Origin: Prorocentrum cordatum | Lineage: Eukaryota; Sar; Dinophyceae; Prorocentrales; Prorocentraceae | NCBI GenBank assembly: GCA_963575745.1 | Contig: CAUYUJ010019873.1 | Location: forward strand, 56,442 to 120,441 | Reading direction: 5' to 3' | DNA: 64,000 nucleotides | Part shown: one piece after another, positions 37,782-47,895 of the stretch | How positions within the stretch are numbered: position 1 is the stretch's first letter | How the letters are laid out: each line of letters opens with the position of its first letter | The notes under the pieces: model-generated | What the model was told of the DNA's origin: nothing | Database searches by the model: none | The model's input: the letters and a program-made list of their open reading frames with translations, nothing else | Translations under genes and position numbers: made by a program

Positions 37782-38940
37782 TAAGGGCTTCGCCCCCTGC
37801 CGCCGGCCCCCTCTCTCGGATAATGGGCCATGGAAGAGCTAAGTCATGAGGCTTTGGCGCTGTCGTGCAGCAGTATCGGAACTTCATGCGATGCCGATTC
37901 GCAATCGGCAAAACCAACTGATCACAAGAGGGCTTACCACACAGGGCGATTGGTAAGACGTGTATGGTTTACGAGCTTGGTTGCCACACCTTGGGATTAA
38001 AGTGCCGAGGGAGTACTCGCAGTTTGGGTTACCACGCCTTGCGATGGATGTGCGTGAGGGGTGGCACCGAATTTCAGAAATGTGGCAAATCCCTTGTGTT
38101 TTTGGACCCTGACCCCGCGGATCTGCGTGAGGGGTGGCACCGAATTTCAGAAATGTGGCAAATCCCCTGTGTTTTTGGACCCTGACCCCGCGGATCTGCG
38201 TGAGGGGTGGCACCGAATTTCAGAAATGTGGCAAATCCCCTGTGTTTTTGGACCCTGACCCCGCGGATCTGCGTGAGGGGTGGCACCGAATTTCAGAAAT
38301 GTGGCAAATCCCATGTGTTTTTGGACCCTGACCCCGCGGATCTGCGTGAGGGGTGGCACCGAATTTCAGAAATGTGGCAAATCCCCTGTGTTTTTGGACC
38401 CTGACCCCGCGGATCTGCGTGAGGGGTGGCACCGAATTTCAGAAATGTGGCAAATCCCGTGTGTTTTTGGACCCTGACCTCGCGGATCTGCGTGAGGGGT
38501 GGCACCGAATTTCAGAAATGTGGCAAATCCCCTGTGTTTTTGGACCCTGACCCCGCGGATCTGCTTGAGGGGTGGCACCGAATTTCAAAAATGTGGGCAA
38601 ATCCCGTGTGTTTTTGGACCCTGACCCCGCGGATCTGCGTGAGGGGTGGCACCGAATTTCAGAAATGTGGCAAATCCCGTGTGTTTTTGGACCCTGACCC
38701 GCGGATCTGCGTGAGGGGTGTTGATTCCGAGTCCCGCAGCAATTCAGACAACGCGCCCAGGAGGTGCTAAAAATCCCGTTTGGGCCTCCCCCCCCCTCGC
38801 GCGGTCAATCAACTAGTTACAGTAACCAGCAAGAAGCAAAACTGCAACACTGGAAACTACAAGCTACAACTGGTATTGGAAACTGCAAGCCCGTGCCTCG
38901 CAGCCTGGTGGCCCCACAAAGGGGCCGGCGGATCCTTTTT
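37782..38940 (+). repeat. composite repeat, copy B (outer modules plus 73-bp array)
   Basis: Left module 37,782-37,887 and right module about 38,770-38,940 correspond to those of copy A at 17,325-18,350. The interior holds a different tandem array. The right module is followed by a run of 31 T at 38,960. Confidence 0.6.
38050..38720. repeat. 73-bp tandem array, nine copies
   Basis: Units beginning GTGGCACCGAATTTCAG lie at 38,061, 38,134, 38,207, 38,280, 38,353, 38,426, 38,499, 38,572 and 38,646 (the eighth unit has one extra G). They are nearly identical. One position (AATCCC-N-TGTG) varies as T, C, C, A, C, G, C, G, G. Such uniformity implies recent amplification or gene conversion. Because 73 is not a multiple of three, short ORFs repeat every unit; they are not genes. 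Confidence 0.95.
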
Positions 38941-38957
38941 AGTAATAATATCAATAA

Positions 38958-38959
<2 letters not shown>

Positions 38960-38990
<31 letters not shown>
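38960..38990. repeat. poly(T)31
   Basis: Homopolymer directly right of composite repeat copy B. Confidence 0.9.
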
Positions 38991-39652
38991 CTTCAATTCT
39001 CGGAGAGGATGATTTTTTTTTCGGAAGGGGGATGTTTCGGCGCGGCCATGGGGGGACCGCAGCAGTTTCCCAAGTCTTTGCTTCCGATTCTCTGCGCGTC
39101 GCGATGTGTAGTTCGGTGGCGCCCCCCAGTTGGGACGCCGTTGTGCTGCTCTCGTTTTTCCCCGCTTCACGGTCGCGGTGCGCTCCTCTTTCAGCTGTGT
39201 CGCCCAGTATGTTCGTGAAGCGTTGTGTCTTGCGTGCTGATGGCGTTCGTGAGGCACGTGCTATCTTGATGCTTTTGCCTCTGGGCTCCTCCTGCACGTT
39301 TTTTTTCCCGTCGTGATGCGCCGCTCCTGTGCTTTGGCAGTTGGGCCGCGCCACCCCGGGACCCATGGGGGCAAACCTGGGCGGGGGCAGTGGCGAGGCC
39401 TGGAGATCCGCCGCAGTGTCGTCCCGAAGCCTTGCGCCGAGGGACATGGCCGGGGAGGTTTTTCAACGGAGCGTGCCGGGGGAAAACGGGGCGTGGAAGA
39501 CCGCCCTCCCCTCTTTGTCAGCAGCAGAGCCCGGAGCGGCGCGCCCGCGCTCGGAGCAGCGGCTCTGCGTCGCGGCGACCGGGGGCCAGGCGCTGGCGTA
39601 GTTCGCGCCGACGCGCGAACTCGCGGGTGCTGCAGGGCGGCAAAGCAGAAAT
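38991..39652. other. GC-rich segment without recognised gene
   Basis: Several overlapping frames are open by composition only. Confidence 0.35.
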
Positions 39653-39812
39653 GAATAAGGAAGGAAGGAAGGAAGGGAGGAAGGAAGGAAGGACGGAAGG
39701 AAGGAAGGAAGGAAGGATGGGAGTACGATAGGAAGGAAGGAAGGAGGAAGGAATATAGGAAGGAAGGGAGGGCGGAAGGGAGGGAAGGAAGGGAGGGAGG
39801 AAGGAAGGACTC
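39653..39812. repeat. (GGAA)n tetranucleotide array
   Basis: GGAA/GGAG units with few interruptions. Confidence 0.95.
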
Positions 39813-40194
39813 CACAGCTCCAGAAGTTGGGGGACACATGAGTGCAAGCTCACACCCGCCGCAGTCATTAAACAAGGAAAATCAAGGGGCGGGGGAGGAC
39901 ATACCGTACTTGGGGGGTTTGCCCTTCGCCAGCCGCTCAAGGTTGCGACGACCAGTGGCCGTCGGCTCTGGGGGGCAGGGCAGCGCTAGCTTCTGTGCAG
40001 TGCTGACAGCATAGACCTTGCAGCCACGACAACAGAGCTTCATGTGCACACCTTGCAGCCACCTTTACATTCAGCCAGCGTGTGCTTCATGTGCACACGC
40101 GACTACAACCTTCCCCCCCTAACACAGACTACCCTCCAAACGTAACCCAGAGCTCGGTGACACTATGCCCGGCCCGCGCTGGGCGTGACACTTG
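39813..40194. other. no gene recognised
   Basis: Mixed sequence containing a local duplication around CATGTGCACAC (40,039 and 40,088). Confidence 0.35.
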
Positions 40195-41045
40195 CATTCC
40201 GGCGACGCGCTTGTCTCGGAATGATGCTGCGGCTTGTGCGTGGGCCACATATCTGACTAAAAATGTTGCTGCCGTCTTGGCGCCAGCGACATCCTGAGCG
40301 TGTTGTTCTCGCCTGTACGTGGGCCACATCTCTGATTGAAAATGTGGCTGCCGCGAAGGCGCCAGACCCGTCCTTCATTGAGAATATCGGTCCTGCCTTT
40401 GCGTCAGCCCAATGTCTGACTGAAACTGTTGCTGTCGCATGGGCGCCGGCGACATCCTTCATTCAGCATGTCGTTCTCGCCTTGGCGCAGGCCGCATCTC
40501 TGATTGAAAATGTTTCTGTTGTATCGACGCCGACGACATCCTTCATTGCACATGACGTCCTCGCTGTGGCGCCTGTCTCATGTCTGATGGAAAATGCTGC
40601 TGTCGCCTAGGCGCCAGCCGCATCTTTCGGTGAGCATGTCGTTCTCGCTGTGGTGCCGGCCACATGTCTGATGGGAACTGCTGCTGTCGCCCAGGCGCCA
40701 GCCGCATCTTTGATTGAGCATGTCGTTCTCGCTGTGGCGCCGGTGACCTGTCTGATGGACAATGTCGCTGTCGCCCAGGCGCCAGCCACATCTTTCATTG
40801 AGCATGTCGTTCTCGCTGCGACGCCGGCCTCATCTGATTGAAAATGTTGCTTTCGCTTAGGCGCCGGCCGCACGCATGATTGTGATAGTTGTTCTCGCCC
40901 CAACGCGGGTTACACTCTCGACTCGGAATGCTGCTTTCGCCTAGGTCCTCGGCGGTGGCCGCGCGCATGAAGGCGATAGTTGTTTTCGCCTCAGCGCGGG
41001 TTGTGCTCTCGATTCGAGGGGGCACGTTTCACGGGCGCTTGCCCT
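40195..41045. repeat. 42-bp satellite family, block 1
   Basis: Units of the form GGCGCCAGCCACATCTTTGATTG.GAATGTTGTTCTCGCC, well spaced at 42 bp from about 40,265 to 40,830 and more diverged outside that. The 14-codon period gives peptides such as APATSFIEHVVLAV. The same family recurs at about 42,220-42,330 and at 53,690-54,165 in the same orientation. Confidence 0.8.
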
Positions 41046-41182
41046 GGGAACTTTCGGCGACGCGTTTGAACCGGGGTCCCCCCCCCCAACATTCAGCGCC
41101 GTCGAACAGAACCAGGGGGTCTCCCTCCCCCGGCGCCGGCCCCAGCGCGCCGGCGGCGGCTGTGGCGGCGGCGGCGGAGGCT

Positions 41183-42145
41183 GGCAATGCCGACGCCTAC
41201 ACCCACGCCCACGCCCACACCCACGCCCACGCCCACGCCCACGACCACACTCACGCCCAGGCCCAGGCTCACGCCCACGACCACGCCCGCGCCCACGCCA
41301 ACGCTCACACGCACGCCCACGTCCACACCCGTGCCCAGCCCCACGCCCACACCCACGCCCACGGCGACGTCCACGCCCACGGCTGCGCCCACGCCCACGC
41401 CCACGCCCACACCCACGCCCGCGCCGACGCCCACGCCCGCGCCCGCGCCCACGCCCACCCCCACTCCTGCGACCTTGCCCACGCCCACACCCATTCCCAC
41501 GCCCAGGCCCAGGCCAACGCCCACACGCACGCCCACACCCACACCCGCGCCCACGCCCACGCCCACCCAGGCCCATGCCGACGCCGACGCCCACGCCCAC
41601 GGCCACGTCCACGCCCACGCCCACGCCAACGCCCGCGCCCGCGCCCGCGCCCACGCCTTTTCCGGCGCCCCGGCCCGCGCCCACTCCCACGCCCACGCCA
41701 AAGCCCACACCCATCTGCGCCCACACTCACGCCCACACCCACACCCACGCCCACTCCCACGCCCACGCTCGCGCCTGCGCCCAGGCCCACGCCCACGCCG
41801 GCGCCCGCGCCCACGCCCACGCTGACGCTCACACGCACGCCCACGCCCACGCCCGCGCCCACGCCCACGCCCACACCAAGGCCCTCGCCCAGGCCCGCGC
41901 CCACGCCCACGCCAGCGCCCACGCCAACGCCTCACACCCACGCCCACGCCCCCGCCCACGCCCACACCCACGCTCACGCTCACGCCCACGTCCACACCCA
42001 CGCCCACGCCCACGCCCACGCCCACGCCCACGTCCACGCCCACGCCCACGCCCACGCCCACGCCCACGCCCACGCCCACGCCCACTCCGGCGCCCACGTT
42101 TTTCCGGGGCCCACGCTCGCGCCCACGCCCACGCCAGCGCTGATG
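41183..42145. repeat. (CCCACG)n hexanucleotide array, about 960 bp
   Basis: Hexamers CCCACG/CCCACA/CCCGCG dominate throughout. Frames read as Ala-His, Pro-Thr or Pro-Arg repeats on plus and Gly-Val, Gly-Arg or Ala-Trp on minus, so the 200-480-codon ORFs here are not genes. Confidence 0.95.
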
Positions 42146-42219
42146 CAGGCCCAGGTGTGGCGGGCCGAGGGGTGGGTGGGGGGGGTGCTGTTCTGGAGCT
42201 CTCTTTTCTCGAGTCTCGA

Positions 42220-42335
42220 TTCGGAATGCTGTTCTCGCCTTGCGCCGGCCAAGAATATGATTCCGAATGTTGTGCTGCCGCTTCGGCGCCGGCCGCACCC
42301 TTGTTCGCGTCCCTTTTCGGCTTGATTGCAAACAG
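42220..42335. repeat. fragment of the 42-bp satellite family
   Basis: Contains GATTCGGAATGCTGTTCTCGCC and GCGCCGGCC...GATTCCGAATGTTGTG. Confidence 0.55.
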
Positions 42336-42559
42336 GTGCCATCGCTGGACTGCCCTCGCTGGGGCGCCTGCCACTTTTAAATTGCGAACGCTATTTACAG
42401 GGGGAGTCGCTGGGCGGCGCAATCTTCTGGATACGGCCCTGTCCGCGGCCAGTTTGGTGCCAAGGAACCGCTTTGATTATGTCGCGTTGTGCTACTGGTT
42501 ATCGTAGTTGGGGTCGCATTGGTGCTGCTGGTGCCGCTAGTAAGTAGTGCTGCGCCTGG

Positions 42560-43230
42560 TGCTGCTGATCCCCGTTGTGCTGGTCACAGTCGTGCTGCCA
42601 GTGAGGCTTCTCACAGTGGTACTCCTCGTCTCACTTGTGTTTGTGCGCGTAGTGCTGTTGTATCCCGTCAGGCTGGTCGCAGTCTTGCTGTTCATGGCGC
42701 CGGTAGTGCTACTAGGCTGCTCGTTGTGCTGCGTCTTCCCTTTGTCAGGTCTTGCTCGTTTTCCTTGGGCTGGTGTACGTATTGTTGCTGTTCCCTGCCG
42801 TGCTGGTCACAGTGGTGCTGCTGGTGGCGATTATTGTGCTGCGCGAGGCGCTGCTGATTCCCGTCCTGCTGGTCACGCTGGTGGCGTTCGTGCTGCTGCG
42901 CTTGGTGCAGCTTGTCCCCCATCGTGCGGGTCACAGTGATGCTGCTTGTTACGCTTGTGCTTCTGGTCGCCGTTGTGCTGGTCACTCTGTTGCTGCTCGT
43001 TGCGCTCGTGCTGGGGCGCGTGGTTCTGCTGCTGTTTGTTGTGTTGGTCGCGCTGGTGGTGCTGGCGGCGCTAGTGGTGCTGCGCGTGGTGCTGCTATTT
43101 CCGTGGTGTTTGTCTCACTATATATTGCGGCGCTTGTGTTGCTGTGCGTGGAGGTGCTGCTTGTTGTCCTTCTGGCCACCGAGGTGCCGCTAGTGGTGTT
43201 AGGGGTAAGTGCATTATTGCAGTGCTGGTG
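42560..43230. repeat. degenerate GTGCTGCTGGTCGCAGT-type minisatellite
   Basis: Diverged copies of the unit that forms the large array at 47.9-50.8 kb. The plus frame reads as Leu/Val-rich and the minus frame as Ser/Thr-rich, both repeat translations. Confidence 0.65.
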
Positions 43231-43256
43231 GCGCGCGCTGGTGGTGGCGGTGGTGG

Positions 43257-43287
<31 letters not shown>

Positions 43288-43985
43288 GCTGATGCTGGTG
43301 CTGGTGCTGGTGGTGCTAGTGGTTCTGGTGGTTCTGGTGGTTCTGGTGGTTCTGGTGTGCTGGTGGTGCTGGTGGTGCTGGTGGTGCTGGTGGTGCTGGT
43401 GGTGCTGGTGGTGCTGGTGGTGCTGGTGGTGCTGGTGGTGCTGGTGGTGCTGGTGGTGCTGGTGGTGCTGGTGGTGCTGGTGGTGCTGGTGGTGCTGGTG
43501 GTGCTGTGTGGTGCTGGTGGTGCTGGTGGTGCTGGTGGTGCTGGTGGTGCTGGTGGTGCTGGTGGTGCTGGTGGTGCTGGTGTGCTGGTGGTGCTGTGCT
43601 GCTGCTGGTGGTGCTGGCGGTGCTGGTGCTGGCGGTGCTGGCGGTGCTGGCGGTGCTGGCGTGCTGGCTGTGCTGGCGTGCTGGCGGTGCTGGCGGTGCT
43701 GGTGGTGCTGGTGGTGCTGGTGGTGGCTGGTGTGCTGGTGGTGCTGGTGGTGCTGTGGTGCTGGTGGTGCTGTGGTGCTGGGGTGCTGGTGTGCTGGTGG
43801 TGCTGGTGGTGCTGGTGGTGCTGGTGGTGGTGGTGCTGGTGGTGCTGGTGGTGCTGGTGGTGCTGGTGGTGCTGGTGGTGCTGGTGGTGCTGGTGGTGCT
43901 GGTGGTGCTGGTGGTGCTGGTGGTGCTGGTGGTGCTGGTGGCGCTGGTGGTGCTGGTGGTGCTGGTGGTGCTGGTGCTGGTGGTG
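43231..43985. repeat. (GGTGGTGCT)n 9-bp minisatellite
   Basis: Long perfect stretches at 43,360-43,500 and 43,820-43,940, with interruptions between. It begins in (GGT)n. Confidence 0.95.
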
Positions 43986-43993
43986 CTGCTGAA

Positions 43994-44052
<59 letters not shown>
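43986..44052. repeat. (GCT)n microsatellite
   Basis: Nearly perfect CTG/GCT run directly after the 9-bp array. Confidence 0.95.
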
Positions 44053-44053
<1 letters not shown>

Positions 44054-44460
44054 TCCTGTCGGGCTGGTCGCCCTGGTGGTGCTGCTAGTGCTTCTGTTGC
44101 GGCTGAAAAGAGGCGCTGCTGGTGGCGCTCGCTGGTGCTGCTGCGAGTGGTGCTGATGGGGCACAGTGGGATTTGCTCGCTGTGCTCGCGCGTTTAATGC
44201 TGCACGCCCGGCGCGTGGCGGCCTGCAGCCGCAGAGGGCAATGGCGACGCCAGCAGTGCGGTAGCCGCTGGGCGCGCTGGACGATGACGGTGGGAGGGCG
44301 CAATTCAAGGGTCGCTGCTGACCCTGTTCGGCGCCGTTGCTGGCTTGGCAGGGCGTTGGTGCTGGCCGCAGGCGCGCGACGAGCCACTACTCCGTTCTCG
44401 CGCCCGCCGTGGCGGTCCGAGGTCGCGCTGCTACTCTAGGCCCCGGCTGGCGCAACTTTT
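44053..44460. other. no gene recognised
   Basis: GC-rich spacer between arrays. Confidence 0.35.
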
Positions 44461-44466
44461 TATGTT

Positions 44467-44527
44467 TTTTGTTGTTGTTCTTCCTTTCTTTCTTTTTTTC
44501 TTTCTTTCTTCCTTCCTTCCTTCCTTC

Positions 44528-44563
<36 letters not shown>
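44467..44563. repeat. (TTTC)n microsatellite
   Basis: TTTC and TTCC tetranucleotides, longest perfect run about 44,526-44,563. Confidence 0.9.
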
Positions 44564-44567
<4 letters not shown>

Positions 44568-44589
44568 GAGCCTCCACACGACTAAGACG

Positions 44590-44661
44590 GCCAGTCAGTC
44601 AGTCAGTCAGTCAGTCAGTCAGTCAGTCAGTCAGTCAGTCAGTCAGTCAGTCAGTCAGTAT
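44590..44661. repeat. (CAGT)n microsatellite
   Basis: Perfect tetranucleotide run; reads as poly-SVSQ in frame. Confidence 0.95.
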
Positions 44662-44879
44662 CAGTCCCCCTCGCGCCCGGGCCTACCTTCAGCCCCCCCC
44701 CGCCGCCACCTGCAGCCGCCACGCCCAGCCAGCGGCGGTGAAGGCCTCACAGCGCCTGCGTCGCTGCCGCGCCTTCCGCCGCGTCGGCCACGCCCCTCCA
44801 CTGCACCGTGCTCCTCCGCCGCGTCGTTCTCCTCTGCCACCTCCTCCTCTTCGGTCACCTCCTGCGTTTCCTCTGCCTC

Positions 44880-45855
44880 CTCAGCTTCCTCCTCCTCCTC
44901 CTCCTCCTCCTCCTCCTCCTCCTCCTCCTCCTCCTCCGCCCTCCTCCTCCTCCTCCTCCTTTTCCTTTTCCTTTTCCTTTTCCTTTTCCTTTTCCTTTTC
45001 CTTTTCCTTTTCCTTTTCCTTTTCCTTTTCCTTTTCCTTTTCCTTTTCCTTTTCCTTTTCCTTTTCCTTTTCCTTTTCCTTTTCCTTTTCCTTTTCCTTT
45101 TCCTTTTCCTTTTCCTTTTCCTTTTCCTTTTCCTTTTCCTTTTCCTTTTCCTTTTCCTTTTCCTTTTCCTTTTCCTTTTCCTTTTCCTTTTCCTTTTCCT
45201 TTTCCTTTTCCTTTTCCTTTTCCTTTTCCTTTTCCTTTTCCTTTTCCTTTTCCTTTTCCTTTTCCTTTTCCTTTTTTCCCTTTTCCTTTTCCTTTTCCTT
45301 TTCCTTTTCCTTTTCCTTTTCCTTTTCCTTTTCCCCTTTTCCTTTTCCTTTTCCCTTTTTCCTTTTTCCTTTTCCTTTTCCTTTTCCTTTTCCTTTTCCT
45401 TTTTCCTTTTCCTTTTCCTTTTCCGTTTTTCCTTTTCCTTTTCCTTTTCCTTTTCCTTTTCCTTTTCCTTTTCCTTTTCCTTTTCCTTTTCCTTTCCTTT
45501 TCCTTTCCTTTTCCTCTTCCTCTTCCTCTTCCTCTTCCTCTTCCTCTTCCTCTTTCTTCCTCTTCCTCTCTTCCTCTTCCTCTTTCCTCTTCCTCTTCCT
45601 CTTCCTCTTCCTCTCCTCTTCCTCTTCCTCTTCCTCTTCCTCTTCCTCTTCCTCTTCCTCTTCCTCTTCCTCTTCCTCTTCCTCTTCCTCTTCCTCTTCC
45701 TCTCCTCTTCTCTTCCTCTTCCTCTTCCTCTTCCTCCTCCTTCTCTCCTCCTCCTCCTCCTCCTCCTCCTCCTCCTCCTCCTCCTCTTCCTCCTCCTCCT
45801 CCTCCTCCTCCTCCTCCTCCTCCTCCTCCTCCTCCGCCTCCTCCTCCTCCTCCTC
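44880..45855. repeat. polypyrimidine block: (CTC)n, (TTTTCC)n, (CTCTTC)n, (CTC)n
   Basis: (CTC)n at 44,880-44,953, a (TTTTCC)n hexamer array at about 44,959-45,515, (CTCTTC)n to about 45,745, then (CTC)n. Apart from a few G bases (about 44,939, 45,425 and 45,836) one strand is pure pyrimidine for over 850 bp. Confidence 0.95.
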
Positions 45856-45859
45856 AGTT

Positions 45860-47660
45860 CGCTGCCACTGCCCTCCTTCATCGCACGGGCGCTGATTCCA
45901 GCGCTGTGGCTGGCAACGCTGTGTTCTAATGCAGCTTGCTGTCACTGGCAGTTTTTTTTCGCACCCACCGTTAATCCCAGCGGAGTAGCTGGTGACGTCT
46001 GCTTTCGGCCCCGGCTCCCGCATCTCGGCTCGCTGCCACTGTCCGCCCTGCTTTCCCGCGCTGGTCCCCGCGATGTGGCTGATGACATGTGGCCCCGCCA
46101 TCACTCCCACATCTCGTTGAGCAGTGGTCGAGCCCGCTGCCACTGCTTGTCTTTCGCGCACGTGCTGGTCCCCGAGCTGTAGCTGATGACACTTGGCTCC
46201 GCCTTCGCTTCCCGCATCTCACTAAGCAGCGGGAGAACCTGCTGCCACTGCCTGCCGTCCGCGTACGCGCTGATTCCAGAACTAGCTGTTGTCCTTTGGC
46301 TCCAACCTCCCGCCCCGCTTCCCGCAAAGCAGCGAGAGAGCTCGCCGCCACTGCTCGCCTTTCGCGCCCGCGTTGGCCCCAGAGCTGCAGCGGAGGACGC
46401 TTGGCTCCACCTTCGCCTCCCGCCTGTCGCTGAGCAGTGATAGATCATACTGCCAGTGTTTTCTCTTCGCGCACGGTCTGGCCCCTGAGCTGTCGCTGAT
46501 GACGCTTGGCTTCAAGTTCACTCCCAACACCCCGCTCGGAGCCCGCTGCCGTTGCGTGCCCTTCGCACGCGCACGCGCGCTGATGGAGTAGAGGCTGAGG
46601 ACATCTGGCTCCTGCCTCGCCCCCCCGCCGCACGTAGAGCGGCGATAGAACCTGCTGCCGCTGCCAGCTACTCGTACACGTGCTGATCCCAGAGCTGTAG
46701 CTCCAGACGCTTGGTCCCGCCTTCGCCCCCCGCCCCCCCCCCCCCAACGTCTCGCTGAGCAGTGAGAGGGCCTGCGATAACTGCTTGCCGTTCGTACACG
46801 CGTTTATCCCTAAGAGTTGTCGCTGGTATCCTTCGGCTTCAACCTCGCTTCCCACATCCCGCGAAGCAGCGAGAGAGCTCCCTTCCACTGCTCGCCCATC
46901 GCGCCTGCGATGGTCCCAGGGTTGTCGCTGTTGACACTTGGCTCCACCTTCGCCTCCCGCCTTTCGTTGAGCAGTGGGAGGGCCTGCTGCCGCTGCTTGC
47001 CGCTCGCACACGTGCTGACCCCAGCGCTGTAGCTGATGTCCTTGGGCCCCAACCTCACTTCCCACAGCCTGCTGAGCAGCGAGAGAGCCCACTGCCACTG
47101 CTCGCCTTTCGCGCCCGCGCTGTTCCCAGAACTGTAGCTGATGACGCTTGGCTCCGCCGTCGCGGCTAAGGCTTGCCCCTCTCGCACGCGCTGGTCCCAG
47201 AGCTGTCGCGGGTGACATCTTGCGCCAACCATACTTCCCATATCTCGTTGAGCAGTGGTAGAGCCTGCTGCCATTCTTTGCCTTATACGCACGCGCTGAT
47301 CCCAGAGCTGTCGTTGCTGACACTTGCCGCCAACTTCACCTCCCATATTTCTTGAAGAAGCGAGAGAAACCGCTGCCACTGCTCTCTTTTCGCACACGCG
47401 CTAAGTCATCCCAGAGCTGTAGCGGAGGACGTCTGGCTACAACATCGCTTCCCGCACCCCGCAGAGCAGCGATCGAACCAGCTGCCACTTTGCGCCCTTC
47501 TCGCAGGCGCTGGTCTCAAAGAGTGTATCTGCTGCCAGTGGTCTTCAACCTCGCTTTCCACATTTCGCTGAGCAGTGGGAGAGTTCGCTGTCCCTGCCCG
47601 CCCTTCTCGCGCGCGCAGAGTCCAGAGCTGTAGCTGATGGCGTGGGGCCCCCAGATCAGT
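45860..47660 (-). pseudogene. decayed pentatricopeptide repeat (PPR) array
   Basis: On the minus strand the 105-bp (35-codon) PPR unit recurs about 17 times across this span, but in different frames. Clear units include EPSVISYSSGTSTCAKDKQW and QWQRARPLLNEMWE (46.1-46.2 kb), SQALSLLSE (46.75 kb), KDISYSAGVSTCASGKQR and QQALPLLNERREAKVEPS (47.0 kb), QWQWALSLLSRLWE (47.1 kb) and PHAISYSSGLCAREKGGQ (47.6 kb). PPR proteins bind RNA, mostly in organelles, and arrays with this wording are abundant in dinoflagellates (family knowledge). Frequent frame changes and stops show the array is dead. No start, targeting peptide or promoter is visible, and its downstream end runs into the polypyrimidine block. 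Confidence 0.8.
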
Positions 47661-47895
47661 CGTGGAGCTAGGGCGGGGGCGGGTCGGACGGGGGGCGGGG
47701 GACGAGGGGACAAGAGGGCCGAAAGGGGCGAAGGGGAGGGGCCAGGGCCAAGCAAGACTGGACCGAGACGAGGGGGCGAAGAGCGAGGGGAAGACGAGGG
47801 GAAGGGGCGGAGGGCGTCGTCAGTGCTTGTCGTCGTGCAGATGCGCGTCGCTGCTGCTGGTCGTTGCAGGTGGTGCCCGTCGTTGCTGGGGGTCC
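47661..47895. other. G-rich spacer
   Basis: GGGGGCGGGG and GGGGGCGAAG pieces; no gene recognised. Confidence 0.4.

Noticed and set aside
38050-38720. CRISPR-like array (regular 73-bp repeats)
   Set aside because: There are no variable spacers: the units are head-to-tail identical, there are no cas genes, and the context is eukaryotic.
41093-42331. Ala-His, Pro-Thr or Gly-Val repeat proteins
   Set aside because: Readings of the (CCCACG)n array in different frames.
44880-45929. Long Ser/Phe-, Pro/Phe-, Lys/Arg- or Glu/Lys-rich proteins of about 370-520 codons on both strands
   Set aside because: They are six-frame readings of (TTTTCC)n and (CTC)n arrays; every frame is open because the unit length is a multiple of three.
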